This document shows, one piece after another, positions 32,578-43,213 of a DNA stretch of 64,000 nucleotides. Position 1 is the first letter of the stretch. Each line of letters starts with the position of its first letter. Location: positions 124,001 through 188,000 of the forward strand of contig JALMLS010000256.1 in NCBI GenBank assembly GCA_038496445.1, read 5' to 3'. This DNA comes from Trichosphaerium sp. ATCC 40318. Taxonomy: Eukaryota > Discosea > Flabellinia > Trichosidae. The position numbers were made by a program, and so were the translations under genes. The notes under the pieces were generated by a model. That model worked only from the letters and a program-made list of their open reading frames with translations, searched no databases and was not told where the DNA came from.

Positions 32578-34123
32578 TTATACATCTATTTGTTTAGCAA
32601 GCTCAACCATTGCATCTTTGAATTCATCTCCACCAAAAAACAAAGACATGTGGCCGTGATCTACAGTTACATTAGACGTTCATGTTCTTTTTCAAACACA
32701 ATTACAACATCGAAACGTACTTGGTACAACCTCGTATTTACAATGCTTAAATAAGTCACACCAATACCTACCCTGAGGTGGTTTGATAGTCTATTAATCA
32801 GTAAGATAATCGAAATATTTTGAATATCACATGACATACCAGATCTTCTTTTCCATGAAGAATCCTAACATATTTTACTTCATCTCTTTTAGAAGTCTTC
32901 ATCTCTGGCCACTCTCTACTAGAAAGAAGCATAGCATCTCTATAGAAACCAAGAGTGCTTGTTCTAAATGATTCTTTGTAGCTTGGCAAAACGACATTTG
33001 TAAAGAAATCTAGGTGCTACATAAGAACTCGACCAAACTTCGAAAAGAAAAATCAAAAATACCATCATCTGTCCCAGTCAAAAACTCAACCATTGAAGCG
33101 TCCGCAGGCGAAGGCATATACATTTCCAAATCTAAAACAGTATTGTAAATACTTACAAACTATGTAGACTTGTATTTATCCTTACCAAAGGCCATAATCT
33201 TGCGAGTATAAGAAAGTAAAGTTTTGATTCTAATGAACCTGAAAACACGTCAGATACTAGAATAACGGCAATGTCACATTACCAACTAGTGAACCGCATG
33301 AGTTGTGGTACTTGACCTACGTAATCAAAAGCGGTCATAAGAAGCCAGTGGCCATGCTCAGAGTATCTCCCTTCCATACTAGGTGGCGCTAAATAGAATA
33401 AGACATCGGATAGCGCGTGCTCACACATTTACACCACAACTTGCAAGAAGCTATTCTACAACAGTTAAACGTACCTACTGGTGATACTGCTACCACACCA
33501 GATACTCGGGGCATCAAGTTCGGATCCGAGCTACACATGAGCGAGAACGCACCTGAGAAACAGTATTAGAGCGAACAGAAGTGTTAACTGTATTTTACAC
33601 ACCACCCATCGACACGCCGCCCAAACCAATCATTTTAGCGTCTAAATGATCAGCGAGCTCTAGTACGTCTGCGCAAACTGATGTAAAGTCTATGTTTTTT
33701 ACATTTGGCTCGGAGAGCCCGTAGCCGGGTCTATACATACTTTAGACAAGTACTATCGGTACAAGTATAGCGTACCTATCAACAATAACAAGACGGAATG
33801 ATGACATATCTTCTTTACCTGGCGTTGCCCAAACAGGTGGAGACAATCGCGATGCGCCGCCACCAGGGAAGAAAACGATGTAAGGCCCTTCTGAGCCATG
33901 TACAGCTAAACGCTCATTATTCACATAATTAATCGTTTCATACGCTACCATAACCCATTTTACGTCCATCGCGAAGCGTTAGAGAATTATTTTGTACACC
34001 ATTGAAAGGTAAGGTTAATTCAGCTGTAGGAAAGTCCATCGCAACTAGTATTGCCAGTATAGCGATAGTTCCCAAAAATACAGAACTGCAACTGCACATT
34101 ATACCTTTTAAAAGAAAAGCCAT
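32578..34123 (-). CDS. Alpha/beta hydrolase with N-terminal membrane anchor
   Basis: The N-terminus MAFLLKGIMCSCSSVFLG continues into a hydrophobic stretch ending ILVAMDF, acting as a signal anchor. The hydrolase core has AVHGSEGPYIVFFPGGGASR (oxyanion region). It also has SFRLVIVDRPGYGLSEPN and the nucleophile elbow GLGGVSMGGAF (G-x-S-x-G with Ser in VSMG). A late exon gives HGHMSLFFGGDEF, placing the catalytic His near the end, and DLEMYMPSPADASM plus HGKEDL supply the acid region. The closing exon ends ELAKQIDV. Order and spacing match monoacyl hydrolase, epoxide hydrolase or esterase-type enzymes of about 340 aa. The substrate cannot be told. About nine short introns split it. It lies 145 bp downstream of the eS19 gene on the same strand. 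Catalytic triad residues are plausible, so it is probably active, membrane-tethered and facing the ER lumen or outside. Confidence 0.75.
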
Positions 34124-34268
34124 TAGAACTGACGTTGACTCGCCTTAATCAACGTCCAAACACGAACAGTTAACGTCCTTCACTCACTAATAACATAATT
34201 CATACAGAGACGTCTTTTGTTTGTTATACAACCTCAAAAATCGCGTATTTTATTTTTATTCACACTAT

Positions 34269-35239
34269 TTATTCTGCTGTCTCAACTTCTGGAACTTGTT
34301 CGGCCTCAGCTTGAAGTGCGGCTTCTTCTTCAGCAGCTTTTGCAGCAGCAGCGGCAGCAGCCTCAGCAGCAGCAGCCTCTTCTTTGGCGGCTTGCTCTTT
34401 GAGTTGCTTAACCATCTCCTCTCTCTTGGTTTTGCTCTTAACAATAACACGGTCAGCTACATTGTCCATTTCTTTACGACCAGCAGCGGAGATTATACGA
34501 CCTCTGAGTAAAAACATTAGAAATTTCAGACTACGAGAAAGCAAAACAGAAATATGCTTTAAAACCAAAGTTTATCATAAAAGCGTCAAGGCAATCATTA
34601 CGTACCCTTTACGGCCTTTTTGTAAAATGCCAGCCTTTTCAAGGGCTTTGACACATGTTCTGATAAGGGCAGGGGAAGCTAGGGTTAAAAAAATCAGTTT
34701 TAACACATGATAATTAAAACGCATTGAAAAAGCAACAATAAGCGATTAAAACAAATTTTGATCGTTTAAACGGCAATTCGACAAAATGACAGAAAAATAA
34801 TTAAAATGCCTGTTTTTCGTCTTTAGCTCGCGTCGTACCTTTGCCGTGTCGGGATGGACGTACACCACGTCTCCATGGTCCTCCAAATCTGTTCAAAAGG
34901 GCGCTGGTACCAACCATACCGCCGTTGATGTAAATAACGCGTGCAATAGCAGCTATAACGACCATGAGCGCTTTTTTGAGGCAACGAAAAAAATGTAGGC
35001 TCCTTTTTTTACGTACCACAGCGAATGTAGAACCAATCTGGGTTACGTGGAGAGTATTCTTTAAACCTTCCAGTCTTTACGATATCAACCCAAGATGGGA
35101 CCTCAAGCTTTCCGCTTGCTTTCAAATATTGGCCCATAGCGGTGACGAAGTGCTTAGCCTTGACATCTTTGACGCCAGTGCGTTGATAGTGAGGGAGGGA
35201 GAGTTGTTCCTCCAATAATACTCCAGTGAGAACAGACAT
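34269..35239 (-). CDS. RPS19: 40S ribosomal protein eS19 (RPS19) with Ala/Glu-rich C-terminal extension
   Basis: Diagnostic eS19 blocks appear in order over three or four exons: GVKDVKAKHFVTAMGQYLKA, SGKLEVPSWVDIVKTGRFKE, PRNPDWFYIRC, ALLNRFGGPWRRGVRPSRHG, CVKALEKAGILQKGRKG and RIISAAGRKEMDNVADRV. eS19 is a 40S head protein needed for small-subunit maturation. Usual length is about 145 residues. Here the protein continues for about 50 more residues of Lys/Glu then Ala/Glu-rich sequence (KEEAAAAEAAAAAAAKAAEE), ending QVPEVETAE. The N-terminus is also longer than the usual few residues before VKDV. The ATG at 35239 is the only one in frame nearby. It shares a 390-bp divergent promoter with the splicing-factor gene. 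The identity is firm; the extension is unusual. Confidence 0.9.
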
Positions 35240-35627
35240 TGTATCTGAGGATTAGTGTGAGTATTAATGACGCATTACGCAATTTTTCAAAAGTGTATCA
35301 ACATTGTTTTGCAAATGCGCTCTTTGGCGTTGTAAATAAATGGAACATGAGTTTTAGGAGTGGAACGGCATACGAAAGCGTTTAAAAGCAAATAGTATGT
35401 CGATCTATCACATCAGCATAAACACGCTTGATTAATGATTTTTCGAGTTTTTAGGTCCAATTCTAGTGATACATAGCAAAAAAACACGATACACGTACCT
35501 AAGAGCCAAAGTTTAGTTGGAAATAAGCACGAAAAAATGAATTTAGTTTGACAATTTTCTCTGACTGATTTTTACACAAAATTATTGAGTCGGCAAAGAC
35601 TTGTTTGTCGCAGCGGTTTTACTCATA
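35240..35627. promoter_or_regulatory. Bidirectional promoter region of eS19 and the splicing factor
   Basis: This 388-bp spacer separates two divergent housekeeping genes. No TATA-like consensus stands out and no CACGTG is present, unlike many other upstream regions here. The call rests on gene arrangement only. Confidence 0.45.
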
Positions 35628-38600
35628 ATGACACACCAGCAGCAAGTACGTAAATACCACTAACAAAATATAACAACTCGCACCTGTTCGCGTTTTGTAG
35701 TTTGTAGCACTCCCTTTGTAGAACTGAAATTTTTGACGTTAATTGCGTAGGGTGCTGTGGATCCGCAGCAGCAGCAACAATATGCTCAGTATTATGCTCA
35801 ACAGCAACAATACTACGCCCAAGCTTGGCAACAACAAGGAGCGCAAGGCTGGGGTCAACAAAGCGGCGAACAACAAGGTGCTCAAGGTTGGGGTCAACAC
35901 CAAGGCGGCTATGATCAAGGCGGTTGGGGCCAACAACAAGGTGGTTATGGTCACGGTGGCTGGGGTCAGCAAGGCGGCGGTGGTGGTACGAATAAAATAT
36001 TTGAATTAATTATTTTAAAACATTTTGCCCTTTCTTATTTCGCTAACAACGCATAGACTGGGGTGGTCACCACGGAGGCGGTTATGGAGGCGGACATGGT
36101 GGAAGCCATCATCATCAAAACCATCATCAGAGACCAATCGCGCCACCTTCAACGGTACGCAAATTTTTAAAAAATGAATTAATTTTCTTTTTCTCATTCT
36201 GGCATTTAAATCGATGACTGACGCTTATGTTAGACTATTTGGGTAGGTAACTTACACCCAGAGACTCAAGAAGTAGAACTTCATCAAGCTTTCACTCCTT
36301 TTGGTGAGATATTAAGGTAGGTTGCGTTGCGCGTTGTTAATCAAAATCTAACGTGTTTTTAGCATAAAATTGTTGCAACATAAAAATTGCGCTTTTGTGC
36401 GTTACAAGGATATGGAAGGATCTACTGCCGCTTATAATAATATGCGTAATTGTACTATTCATGGACAGATGGTTAAAGTAAACTGGGGTAAAGCTCAGGT
36501 ACAAACAGGACCTCCCTTAATTTTTTTTTAGCCGTGAATCTTATAATTTTTTTAGGCGCCAAGACCGGATGATGATCGCGATAGACAACGTCCAGGTGAT
36601 CCACCACCATGTAGAAATCTATGGTACGTACTAAGAATAATTTTTCGGCATGTGAAGCGCTGTTCTTGATCAAAAGAGCGGTTGGAAGAATTTTCAAAAA
36701 AAAAGATGACTCTTCGTAATAAATGTTTAGGTTGGGTAATATTCCACCAGATACTTCAGAAGATGAAATTCGTGGAGCGTTTGTCCAGTTTGGAGAGATC
36801 ACACGCATCAAAGTGTTACCACATAAAAACTGCGCGTTTGTCAATTTCAGAGACCTTGAAAAGGCGTTAATTGCACGTCGTCAGATGAACGGAAATTTTA
36901 CATTGCGTGGAAACGTAATTAAAGTTAATTTCGGAAGAGTAAGTGTAATAATCAGTTTTTTGTTTTACGCTTTTTTTTTATTTCGTTCCTTCTTTCGCTT
37001 GTCGCTAAACTCGTTGTAGGAGACACAAAAGGATAAGAACGATTATGGATCATTGGGTCTTGAGGGACTTCCACCACCAGATCATGAAGATTTGGCCAGT
37101 ATTGGCATACACATTGATGATAGACCGCCAGAGCCAGAGAATATCTTTTTTGATCATTTTTTTTCTTTTGTTTTTTTTCTGTTGCGCTGTTTGTTCTTAA
37201 CTCACTCCACATCAAGAACGTAAGACAGTCATTGACAAATTGGCTACATTTGTTGTCAAGAGTGGACCTGCGTTTGAAGAAAATGTCAAAACAAAACAAG
37301 GAAACAATCCTAAGTTTAGTTTCTTGTTTGAAGGACAAGATGATTACGAATATTACAAATGGAAAATATATGACTTAAGGAAAAACCAAGAAGAATCGGT
37401 AACTATAAACAGACATCTTAACAATCAATTCTTTATTATTATACTTCATTCATTATCATTCTTTGCTTTGGCTTATCTCCAGTCAAGCGAAAAAGGCTCG
37501 AGGTTTTTTTTCTTTGAACCAAAAAAAAACTTACAACAAAACTCAAAATTAAGGTCGTACGACCTTGCCTCTTTTGCCTTACTTTTATACGCTTGACTGG
37601 GATAAGTTCTATTGCTATATTCTAATACTCTTCTTAATCTTTATCTAACCGATCAAAAGCCGGGAAGCAAAAAACCAGAAAATCAAAAACCAAAAAATAT
37701 CTTTATTACTAACTGAGCAAGCCTTCGTGTTTAGTTTTTTTCATTTTTCTCTTACTATTATTATTACTCCACTACTCCTTACTTTTTTCTTTTCCCCACA
37801 TCCTTCTTCTATTTCTAACAAACTCCCAACCTCCCTGAAGAAGAGAAGGCGCCTGAAAAAAACCGGGCGGGAGAATGTTTCATTTGGTAACAAGATATCT
37901 TCCTAGGGAGCAGTAGCAGTCGCACCACAGGAAGGTCCTTATAGCGCACCTGCAAGATTGGCACCTGATGAGACTAAGGAATTATCAAGGTTATTGTTAA
38001 CATTGGTGGCAACGAATGAAAGCATCAAGGTACGTTTGTTTTTGTCAAAAAAAAAAGTGAGTAATTTCTTCTCTAAATTGTTTTATTTAGCGTGGCACAG
38101 ACTACATCATGGAGCGTAAAACAAAGGCACGAGAAATATCGAACTTTATGAAGATGAGAGCTACTGCCAATGTGAGTTTTGATACAAAACTCAATCTTTT
38201 ATACCTCCTCAATGACGTGCTTCAACACAGGTACCCAGTTTGTTTTTTTTATTTTTGAAAACTTAATGTCTTTGTAGCCGTGATGCACGTAAAGAAGGAG
38301 AAGAATCTGATGTATTTGCGTTTAACTTTTCAACGCATATTGAAAACATTATGGTTAATGCTTACTCTGTCCATACAAACCAAGAGGAAGCCAATAAGCT
38401 ATTTACAGTGCGTGTCTTTGGAATTTCTTTTTGTTTTTTCTTCAATTTTTTGAGAAATTTGTTTTACCCGAAGTCCCCTTTTGCCCGGTTTGATTGTTTG
38501 TTCTTGGCTTTTTCTAATCCCTTTAATTTTAGTTATTGGATATTTGGGGTCAAAGAAAGATTTTCAAAGAAGACTTACTCGCAGTTATCAAAAAGAAAAT

Positions 38601-39126
38601 GGAAGAAACTGGTACGAAGTTATTTGAATATTGATTTTTTATTTACATTGTATTAGCCCCACCAGCGCCACCAGAGCTTCCACCACCTGGTGTAGGTCTT
38701 CATGAACCTCCAGCCGGTTATCACAACGTTGTACGTGATTATGAGTTGCCTTCTTTTCTTGCTCTGTTCTAATCTCCTTTTTTAGCCTCCACCACCTCCT
38801 AGCCAACAACAAACAAGCCAGTCTCGCGCTGTTGATGATTTTTTGGCTCGTCACTCTAGACCATCCAATAGAGGGTCAGACCGTGGATATGATGATAGAG
38901 GATCGGACCGCGGATATGATGACAGAGGCCGTGATAGAGATTATGACAGAAGAGATGACAGGTATTAATTGTTACATTTGTCTTTTTTTTTTATTATTTT
39001 CGATTTTGTTTGTCTTGGTCTAACTAGACGTGTAGGAAGCGTCGTAGTTCACGTTCTCCGCGAAGAGATAGAGACAGAGATAAGAGATCCAGAGGATGGG
39101 ATAGCAAGGGTAGTCGTTATGATTAG
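35628..39126 (+). CDS. RRM-RRM-SURP-CID-RS splicing factor (U2SURP/CHERP-like)
   Basis: The N-terminus is low complexity, rich in Gln, Gly, Tyr and Trp (QYAQYYAQQQQYYAQAW, GGWGQQQGGYGHGGWG). Two RRMs follow: VRLFVGNLHPETQEVELHQA ... NCAFVRYKDMEGS and LGNIPPDTSEDEIRGAFVQF ... NCAFVNFRDLEKA. A SURP module (TVIDKLATFVVKSGPAFEEN ... FLFEGQDDYEYYKWKIYDL) comes next. It is followed by a CID (LSRLLLTLVATNESIKRGTD ... KLNLLYLLNDVLQHSR), a Pro-rich stretch and an Arg/Asp/Ser tail (RRSSRSPRRDRDRDKRSRGW). SURP plus CID plus RS is the layout of the U2 snRNP-associated factors U2SURP (SR140) and CHERP. U2SURP carries a single RRM, so the two-RRM Gln/Gly-rich N-terminus is a variation. About 14 introns split it, one of them 518 nt (37399-37916) with a foldback. 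It acts in nuclear pre-mRNA splicing. Confidence 0.87.
37472..37606. repeat. Foldback inverted repeat inside a splicing-factor intron
   Basis: The arm CTTATCTCCAGTCAAGCG (37472-37489) is matched in reverse complement at 37590-37606, with one single-base gap. Between them, at 37551-37566, lies a perfect 16-bp palindrome (AAGGTCGTACGACCTT). The structure sits in the 518-nt intron between the SURP and CID coding exons. It may be a short non-autonomous insertion or a structured intronic RNA. Confidence 0.6.
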
Positions 39127-39201
39127 TCACAATCAAAAACTTTCAAAGTCTTTTTTTTGGTTTTTTTTGAATGGAGCTTTGTTTTATTGAACTCTTTTCT
39201 T

Positions 39202-39897
39202 TTATGCGCCACTGTACTTGAAAAGATATCTTTCAGTTGACCCTTTATTAATGAACCTCTGCCATTCAATTTCTGGTCTTCTACCATCATAGAAAGTCTC
39301 GTACTCTTCGTAATTACGTACGGTTATTCGTCTGTCTGTTGGATTGCGTGGTGAATCACCCCAACGCTTTATTGAAAGACAAACACCGTCTTTGTAAATT
39401 GCATGTTTTGTCATTGCCATCCCTGGAACCCAATGCCACTGTTTATACTCCCCATGGAGTACACCGTTCTTGTAGTGACATATTTTGGCTTGTCTTCCAT
39501 CTGCCCAAAACATACAATAAGGTCCATCACGCACCTTGTTCTTGTAGATCGCTGTTTCAAGTAATTGGCCATTTGGGTGAAGTTCTACGCATGTACCGTC
39601 CAGAAAACCGTTTTTATAGATACAACGAACCCTGAGCTTTCCATTGGGGTAGTATTCCTCTGAATAGCCGTTTAAAATGCCGTTTGTGTAGTTGCAGATA
39701 CTTTTTACGCGCTGGTAGCTGTCATTCGTGTCACCATGAAATGATAGCCATTTACCATGTTTACGAAGGTCTGTATCATATCGTGATGTAATTGCTGTTT
39801 CTTTACAAAGTAACGGCCACAAACTATAAATCCTTGAGTCAATATCACATACGTAAAGGTGTAGCTCTATGGGGAGTTGCCTCAACATGTCCAACAC
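39202..39897 (-). CDS. F-box-like protein with YwqK/MORN-variant repeats (231 aa)
   Basis: Intronless. The start LRQLPIELHLYVCDIDSRIY ... LLCKETAITSRYDTDLRKHG aligns with the N-terminal module of the genes at 24943 and 61686 (LPxEI, LLxKxTA, TRxD, KHGKW). About five W/Y-x-x-G-type repeats follow, for example GYSEEYYPNGKLRVRCIYKN and DGPYCMFWADGRQAKICHYK. They are more degenerate than in the 486-residue paralogue. The tail (EIEWQRFINKGSTERYLFK) has lost the repeat. It is convergent with the splicing-factor gene; the two stops are only 75 bp apart. The family is shared and the F-box-like adaptor role is inferred. A CACGTG lies immediately upstream of the ATG at 39895-39900. Confidence 0.75.
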   Translation of the reverse strand: MLDMLRQLPIELHLYVCDIDSRIYSLWPLLCKETAITSRYDTDLRKHGKWLSFHGDTNDSYQRVKSICNYTNGILNGYSEEYYPNGKLRVRCIYKNGFLDGTCVELHPNGQLLETAIYKNKVRDGPYCMFWADGRQAKICHYKNGVLHGEYKQWHWVPGMAMTKHAIYKDGVCLSIKRWGDSPRNPTDRRITVRNYEEYETFYDGRRPEIEWQRFINKGSTERYLFKYSGA

Positions 39898-39987
39898 GTG
39901 TCTATTTTTCTAAGCGAGTGGTGGTTTATTTTTGCTAAAAGTTGCTGAATCTGTTTCTATGCTATAAAAACTTTATTTACACATGGT

Positions 39988-40396
39988 TTAGGCAAACAAT
40001 TTGTATTTGTTAAGTTGTATTTCTCCATCGATCAACGCATTCACATTTGGAAAGTTCTTCTTTACGTGTGGCGAAGTGAGATGAGCTTGAAGTGCTTCAA
40101 TTGAAGTCCAACGTTCCATCTGGCCGAATCATTATTATTCGCTTTAAATGAACTAGCTAGATGGAATACGTACCATCGTGAACTTTAATGGGTCCTCTAG
40201 GTCCTGATAGAGCTCGTACAACAAACAACCTGTTGAATATAAGAAATTGCTCATAGACAAGCTTAAAAACAATTGTTCTACAAGTACCATCTTCTTTTCG
40301 AGTTGCTGCTACCAACGGTTCCATGGCGGCCTTTATTTCTGCTTCTTTACCTGCCAATGCCTTCATATTAGCTACAATACCTATTTGTGTTGACAT
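39988..40396 (-). CDS. ABM-fold (antibiotic biosynthesis monooxygenase-like) small enzyme
   Basis: Three exons encode about 95 residues. The N-terminus MSTQIGIVANMKALAGKEAE, then AMEPLVAATRKEDG, is the first beta-strand and helix of the ferredoxin-like ABM fold. A GTACTT intron joins in phase to GCLLYELYQDLEDPLKFTM. A GTACGT intron then leads to ERWTSIEALQAHLTSPHVKK, the hallmark ExW...AL..H..S.H block. The end is NKYKLFA. Bacterial relatives (YgiN-like quinol monooxygenases, LsrG-like) are of the same length and act as dimers in the cytosol. Substrate is not predictable. The exact edge before ERW is uncertain by a codon or two. The family call is good. Confidence 0.78.
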
Positions 40397-40936
40397 CCTT
40401 GTATCAGATACTTATTTTGCTTGTTTTGAGTTATTTTCAAGAACTACACAAAAAAAGTTTCCACTTTGCGGGCTTTTATTTAACCGGGTGGGTAAGAAGT
40501 TTGCTGCTTCTGGGGACGCTAAAGTATGTGTAAGGGAGGGCATCAAATATTTAGTTAGTAAGATCACGTGCACATGATATGATGCCTAAGTACGAATTCG
40601 TATTCCGCTATTGAATTTTGGAGCCAGCAATTTTGTTGATAGGTACTTGTTTTTGGTCTCTTGGTTTTTCGTACATCAATGCTAGATTGGAAGCTCAATG
40701 TTGAGGTGTTTTACAATTACAATTTAGTTGACCACTGAGAACAAGAAAGTCTTACATGTTGAGAATTTGTAGGTGGCTTTGTTTTTTTTTTGATTTTATT
40801 CAAGGATTTTATGTCTATCAACGTAACGGACAATCTTTGGAGATTTATTTCCGTCGACTATAGATCATAGAGATCAAATGCAAACTTGTTTAACTAATCA
40901 TTATCACTTCCTGAATGCACTAGCCTTCGACCGAAG
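40397..40936. other. Intergenic, 540 bp
   Basis: Upstream of the ABM gene. It holds a CACGTG at about 40564. Some short exon-like stretches occur (DNLWRFISVDYRS near 40828-40868), but none could be joined to a gene. Confidence 0.35.
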
Positions 40937-41197
40937 ATGCTGTTGGCAAGTATTAGCAATATTTCAACAGCTTGCCTACCTTTTATAGGCCTTGTTGGTA
41001 GAGTGGGTGCTACGACAATGAGCTAGCCTACAGGTACACTCGATCACAGGATTAGACAGCCTTCTCAGGAAAGTGCTCTTGGAGAATCTACAATCGATGA
41101 GAATGACTATAGTTTGTACAAGGCAAAGCCTCAAAGATATGGACTGAATTCAACCTCACAAAATACGGAATTGGTTGTATTACCTGAGGTAGACTAA
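40937..41197 (+). CDS. Possible small protein or terminal exons, with a 36-nt intron
   Basis: ATG at 40937 opens MLLASISNISTACLPFIGLV. An in-frame TAG at 41024 is removed if a 36-nt intron (40998-41033, GTAGAG to CTACAG) is spliced. The frame then runs through GTLDHRIRQPSQESALGEST, DENDYSLYKAKPQRYGLNST and SQNTELVVLPEVD to TAA. The second exon has strongly coding-like composition. No family is recognised. It may be the 3' end of a longer gene, because the open frame extends a little upstream of the ATG. If the intron is not real, this would be a frame broken by TAG. Confidence 0.38.
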
Positions 41198-42080
41198 ATA
41201 TTTCGTTTTATCCGTCTGGCAAACCATGTCACTTCAGAACTATGCCATGGTTCGATAGTGGATTGGTTTAATACAGCCGTATAAGTAAAACCACCAGGTT
41301 TTTTGCCTTTGCTCCTTTTCGGATTGTTTCAATTTTTTTTACAACGTTACAGTTTTTTCGGCGATGAGTGCCACGTGGAGTAAGGAAGAAAACTAGTTCC
41401 AGTTTTTTTGTTTTTTGAAGTACTGCGAAAGATGCGAGTACATTTCGCGACAGTTCCTTGTACTCCTTAGCAAGTTTTACCATAATCATGATGACTTACA
41501 TTAATAACAAGTTAATTTTTCGCCCAAAAAGGTTGATAACGATATATTCGTCAAAACTACACTAACTCGATTTAACGTTAGCAACAGGCTATTTAATGCT
41601 TTAAAATGTGTAAAGTTTCCTCTCCAGACGTCTCTAAGGTCTTATTCTCTTTTTTTATGTACTATACTTTCGGAAACTACGTGTTGTGTACGTTCACAAT
41701 TAAAACAAACTTCAGGAGATTAATGGCGTATAATTGTTTTTTGTTCACGTTACTATTTTGTATTAGAGTTGCTTCTTTAACGGGTACCCGTTCGTTTTAA
41801 CAAAACATACCCTAATAAGTGCAAGCACGTAGTTGCCCGGGCAAACACAAACTGGAGAAAATGGGAGGGCAGTACATCGGCCAAAAATGTGCACTGAGGG
41901 ACTACGTAGCGATAGAGTAGAACAATTTAGCGTGAAAGTATGTTCGGCGTTTAACGAGTTGATTACTTCAGACTTTGTTTCAAACCTCTTAATGTGTGTT
42001 AGCCTATCGTATCTGAACTAACGAGTATTGCCTTTTTTAGAATTATACCGTAAACTTCTCAGTTTTTCTAGTCTACAACA
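41198..42080. other. Intergenic, 880 bp
   Basis: Contains a basic minus-strand frame (41268-41489, KLAKEYKELSRNVLASFAVL) of unclear status and short plus frames of no distinct character. It is upstream of the reelin-domain gene. Confidence 0.35.
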
Positions 42081-42955
42081 ATGACCACAACAACTCTCGT
42101 ATGTTTGTTCGCGCTTTTCGCTACAGTTATGTCCTTCTCTACAAGCCCAATCTCTATTTGCCCTGCACAAAACGCTGATATCTGCAGTACTATGTGCGGT
42201 GGAGCTGCCGCAACCAGTGTCCCTGGTGTTGCCATTGTTTCCGACTTGGGTTCTGAGTACACTCCTGGTACCACCTACAACTTCACCGTAACTGCATCTT
42301 CTACCGAAACCTGGATTGTACGTTTGTTTCTAGCTCTTTCTAATACTTATCTTTGTTACTCAGGGTTTTGCTTTGTCCTTTTACACCGGAAACGTTGGTA
42401 GCGCTACTATCGTCGGTACTATTGCCGCAACCGCTCCATTTAACGTACAGATATCTGGTTTTTCCGCAACGGCTTGCCAAGGTTCTGTTAGACATGCTGA
42501 TGGTCAAGTAACCAAAGACGCAAACCAAACCTTTACATGGACTGCCCCTGCTATTGGCACCGGACCTGTCAGTTATTCTGTACGTATCTCTCTTTCTCGG
42601 TCTGGTGGAATATTGTTGCTAATGTACTATAGGCTTGGATACTCAATGATCGTAGAAACAGCCCTAACACTAACTGTACATGGGAAATCGTAACTAAAGC
42701 AGTTACAGAAGCTGCTACGCCAACTGCTCCAGTTGTTCCAACAACCGCTGCCCCAACAACCGCTGCTCCAGTTGCCCCAACAACCGCTGCCCCAACAACT
42801 GTTGCTCCAACAACCGCTACTCCAGTAATGCCAGTTGCCCCTAGCTCTTCAATGGTATGCTCTCACTATTAATTTTTGTTTAACCGTATATTTAGGCTTT
42901 GCAATTCGTATCTGTTATTGTTGCCGTTATTGTTTGTGTTGTCCAAATGATGTAA
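42081..42955 (+). CDS. Reelin-domain surface protein with Thr/Pro stalk, probably GPI-anchored
   Basis: The signal peptide is MTTTTLVCLFALFATVMSF. The reelin (Reeler) domain follows over three exons: YTPGTTYNFTVTASSTETWI, GFALSFYTGNVGSATIVGTI, SVRHADGQVTKDANQTFTWT and APAIGTGPVSYS, then CTWEIVTKAV. The P-G-x-x-Y-x-V-T-V, GF, H.....K and FTW.AP..GTG blocks are the family signature. Next comes a low-complexity Thr/Ala/Pro/Val stalk (PTTAAPTTAAPVAPTTAA), and the protein ends with a purely hydrophobic tail (ALQFVSVIVAVIVCVVQMM) without a cytoplasmic part. That is typical of GPI-anchor signals. Introns use GTACGT and GTATGC donors. It is probably an abundant surface or wall protein: codons look more GC-rich and regular than in the neighbours (by eye), suggesting high expression. 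Confidence 0.83.
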
Positions 42956-43213
42956 ACGTTCCCTTCATTTTTTGAAATAAACAAAGTTCCACGTGTTTGT
43001 GTACCATTGTTTTTTGTGGAAAACGGTAATTTGAGTGACAGCACTGATCTGATATTGTAAGTAGACGACTGCGGAACGCAAACGACTGACGACCGTGAAC
43101 CTTAAATTTTGGTATTAATTATGCGGGAAAGTATGTTGTACAGCGATTATCAGATGTTTTAGTTTGAATTGAGATTTATTTATTGAAGACATGCAGTGCA
43201 TAGCGATTAACGC

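Noticed and set aside
34217-34511. Plus-strand Leu/Gln-rich ORFs
   Set aside because: Antisense of the Ala/Glu-rich eS19 tail.
35739-36009. Frames in the Gln/Gly-rich exon encoding Leu/Ala- or Asn/Lys-rich peptides
   Set aside because: Alternative-frame readings of the low-complexity RNA-binding protein exon.
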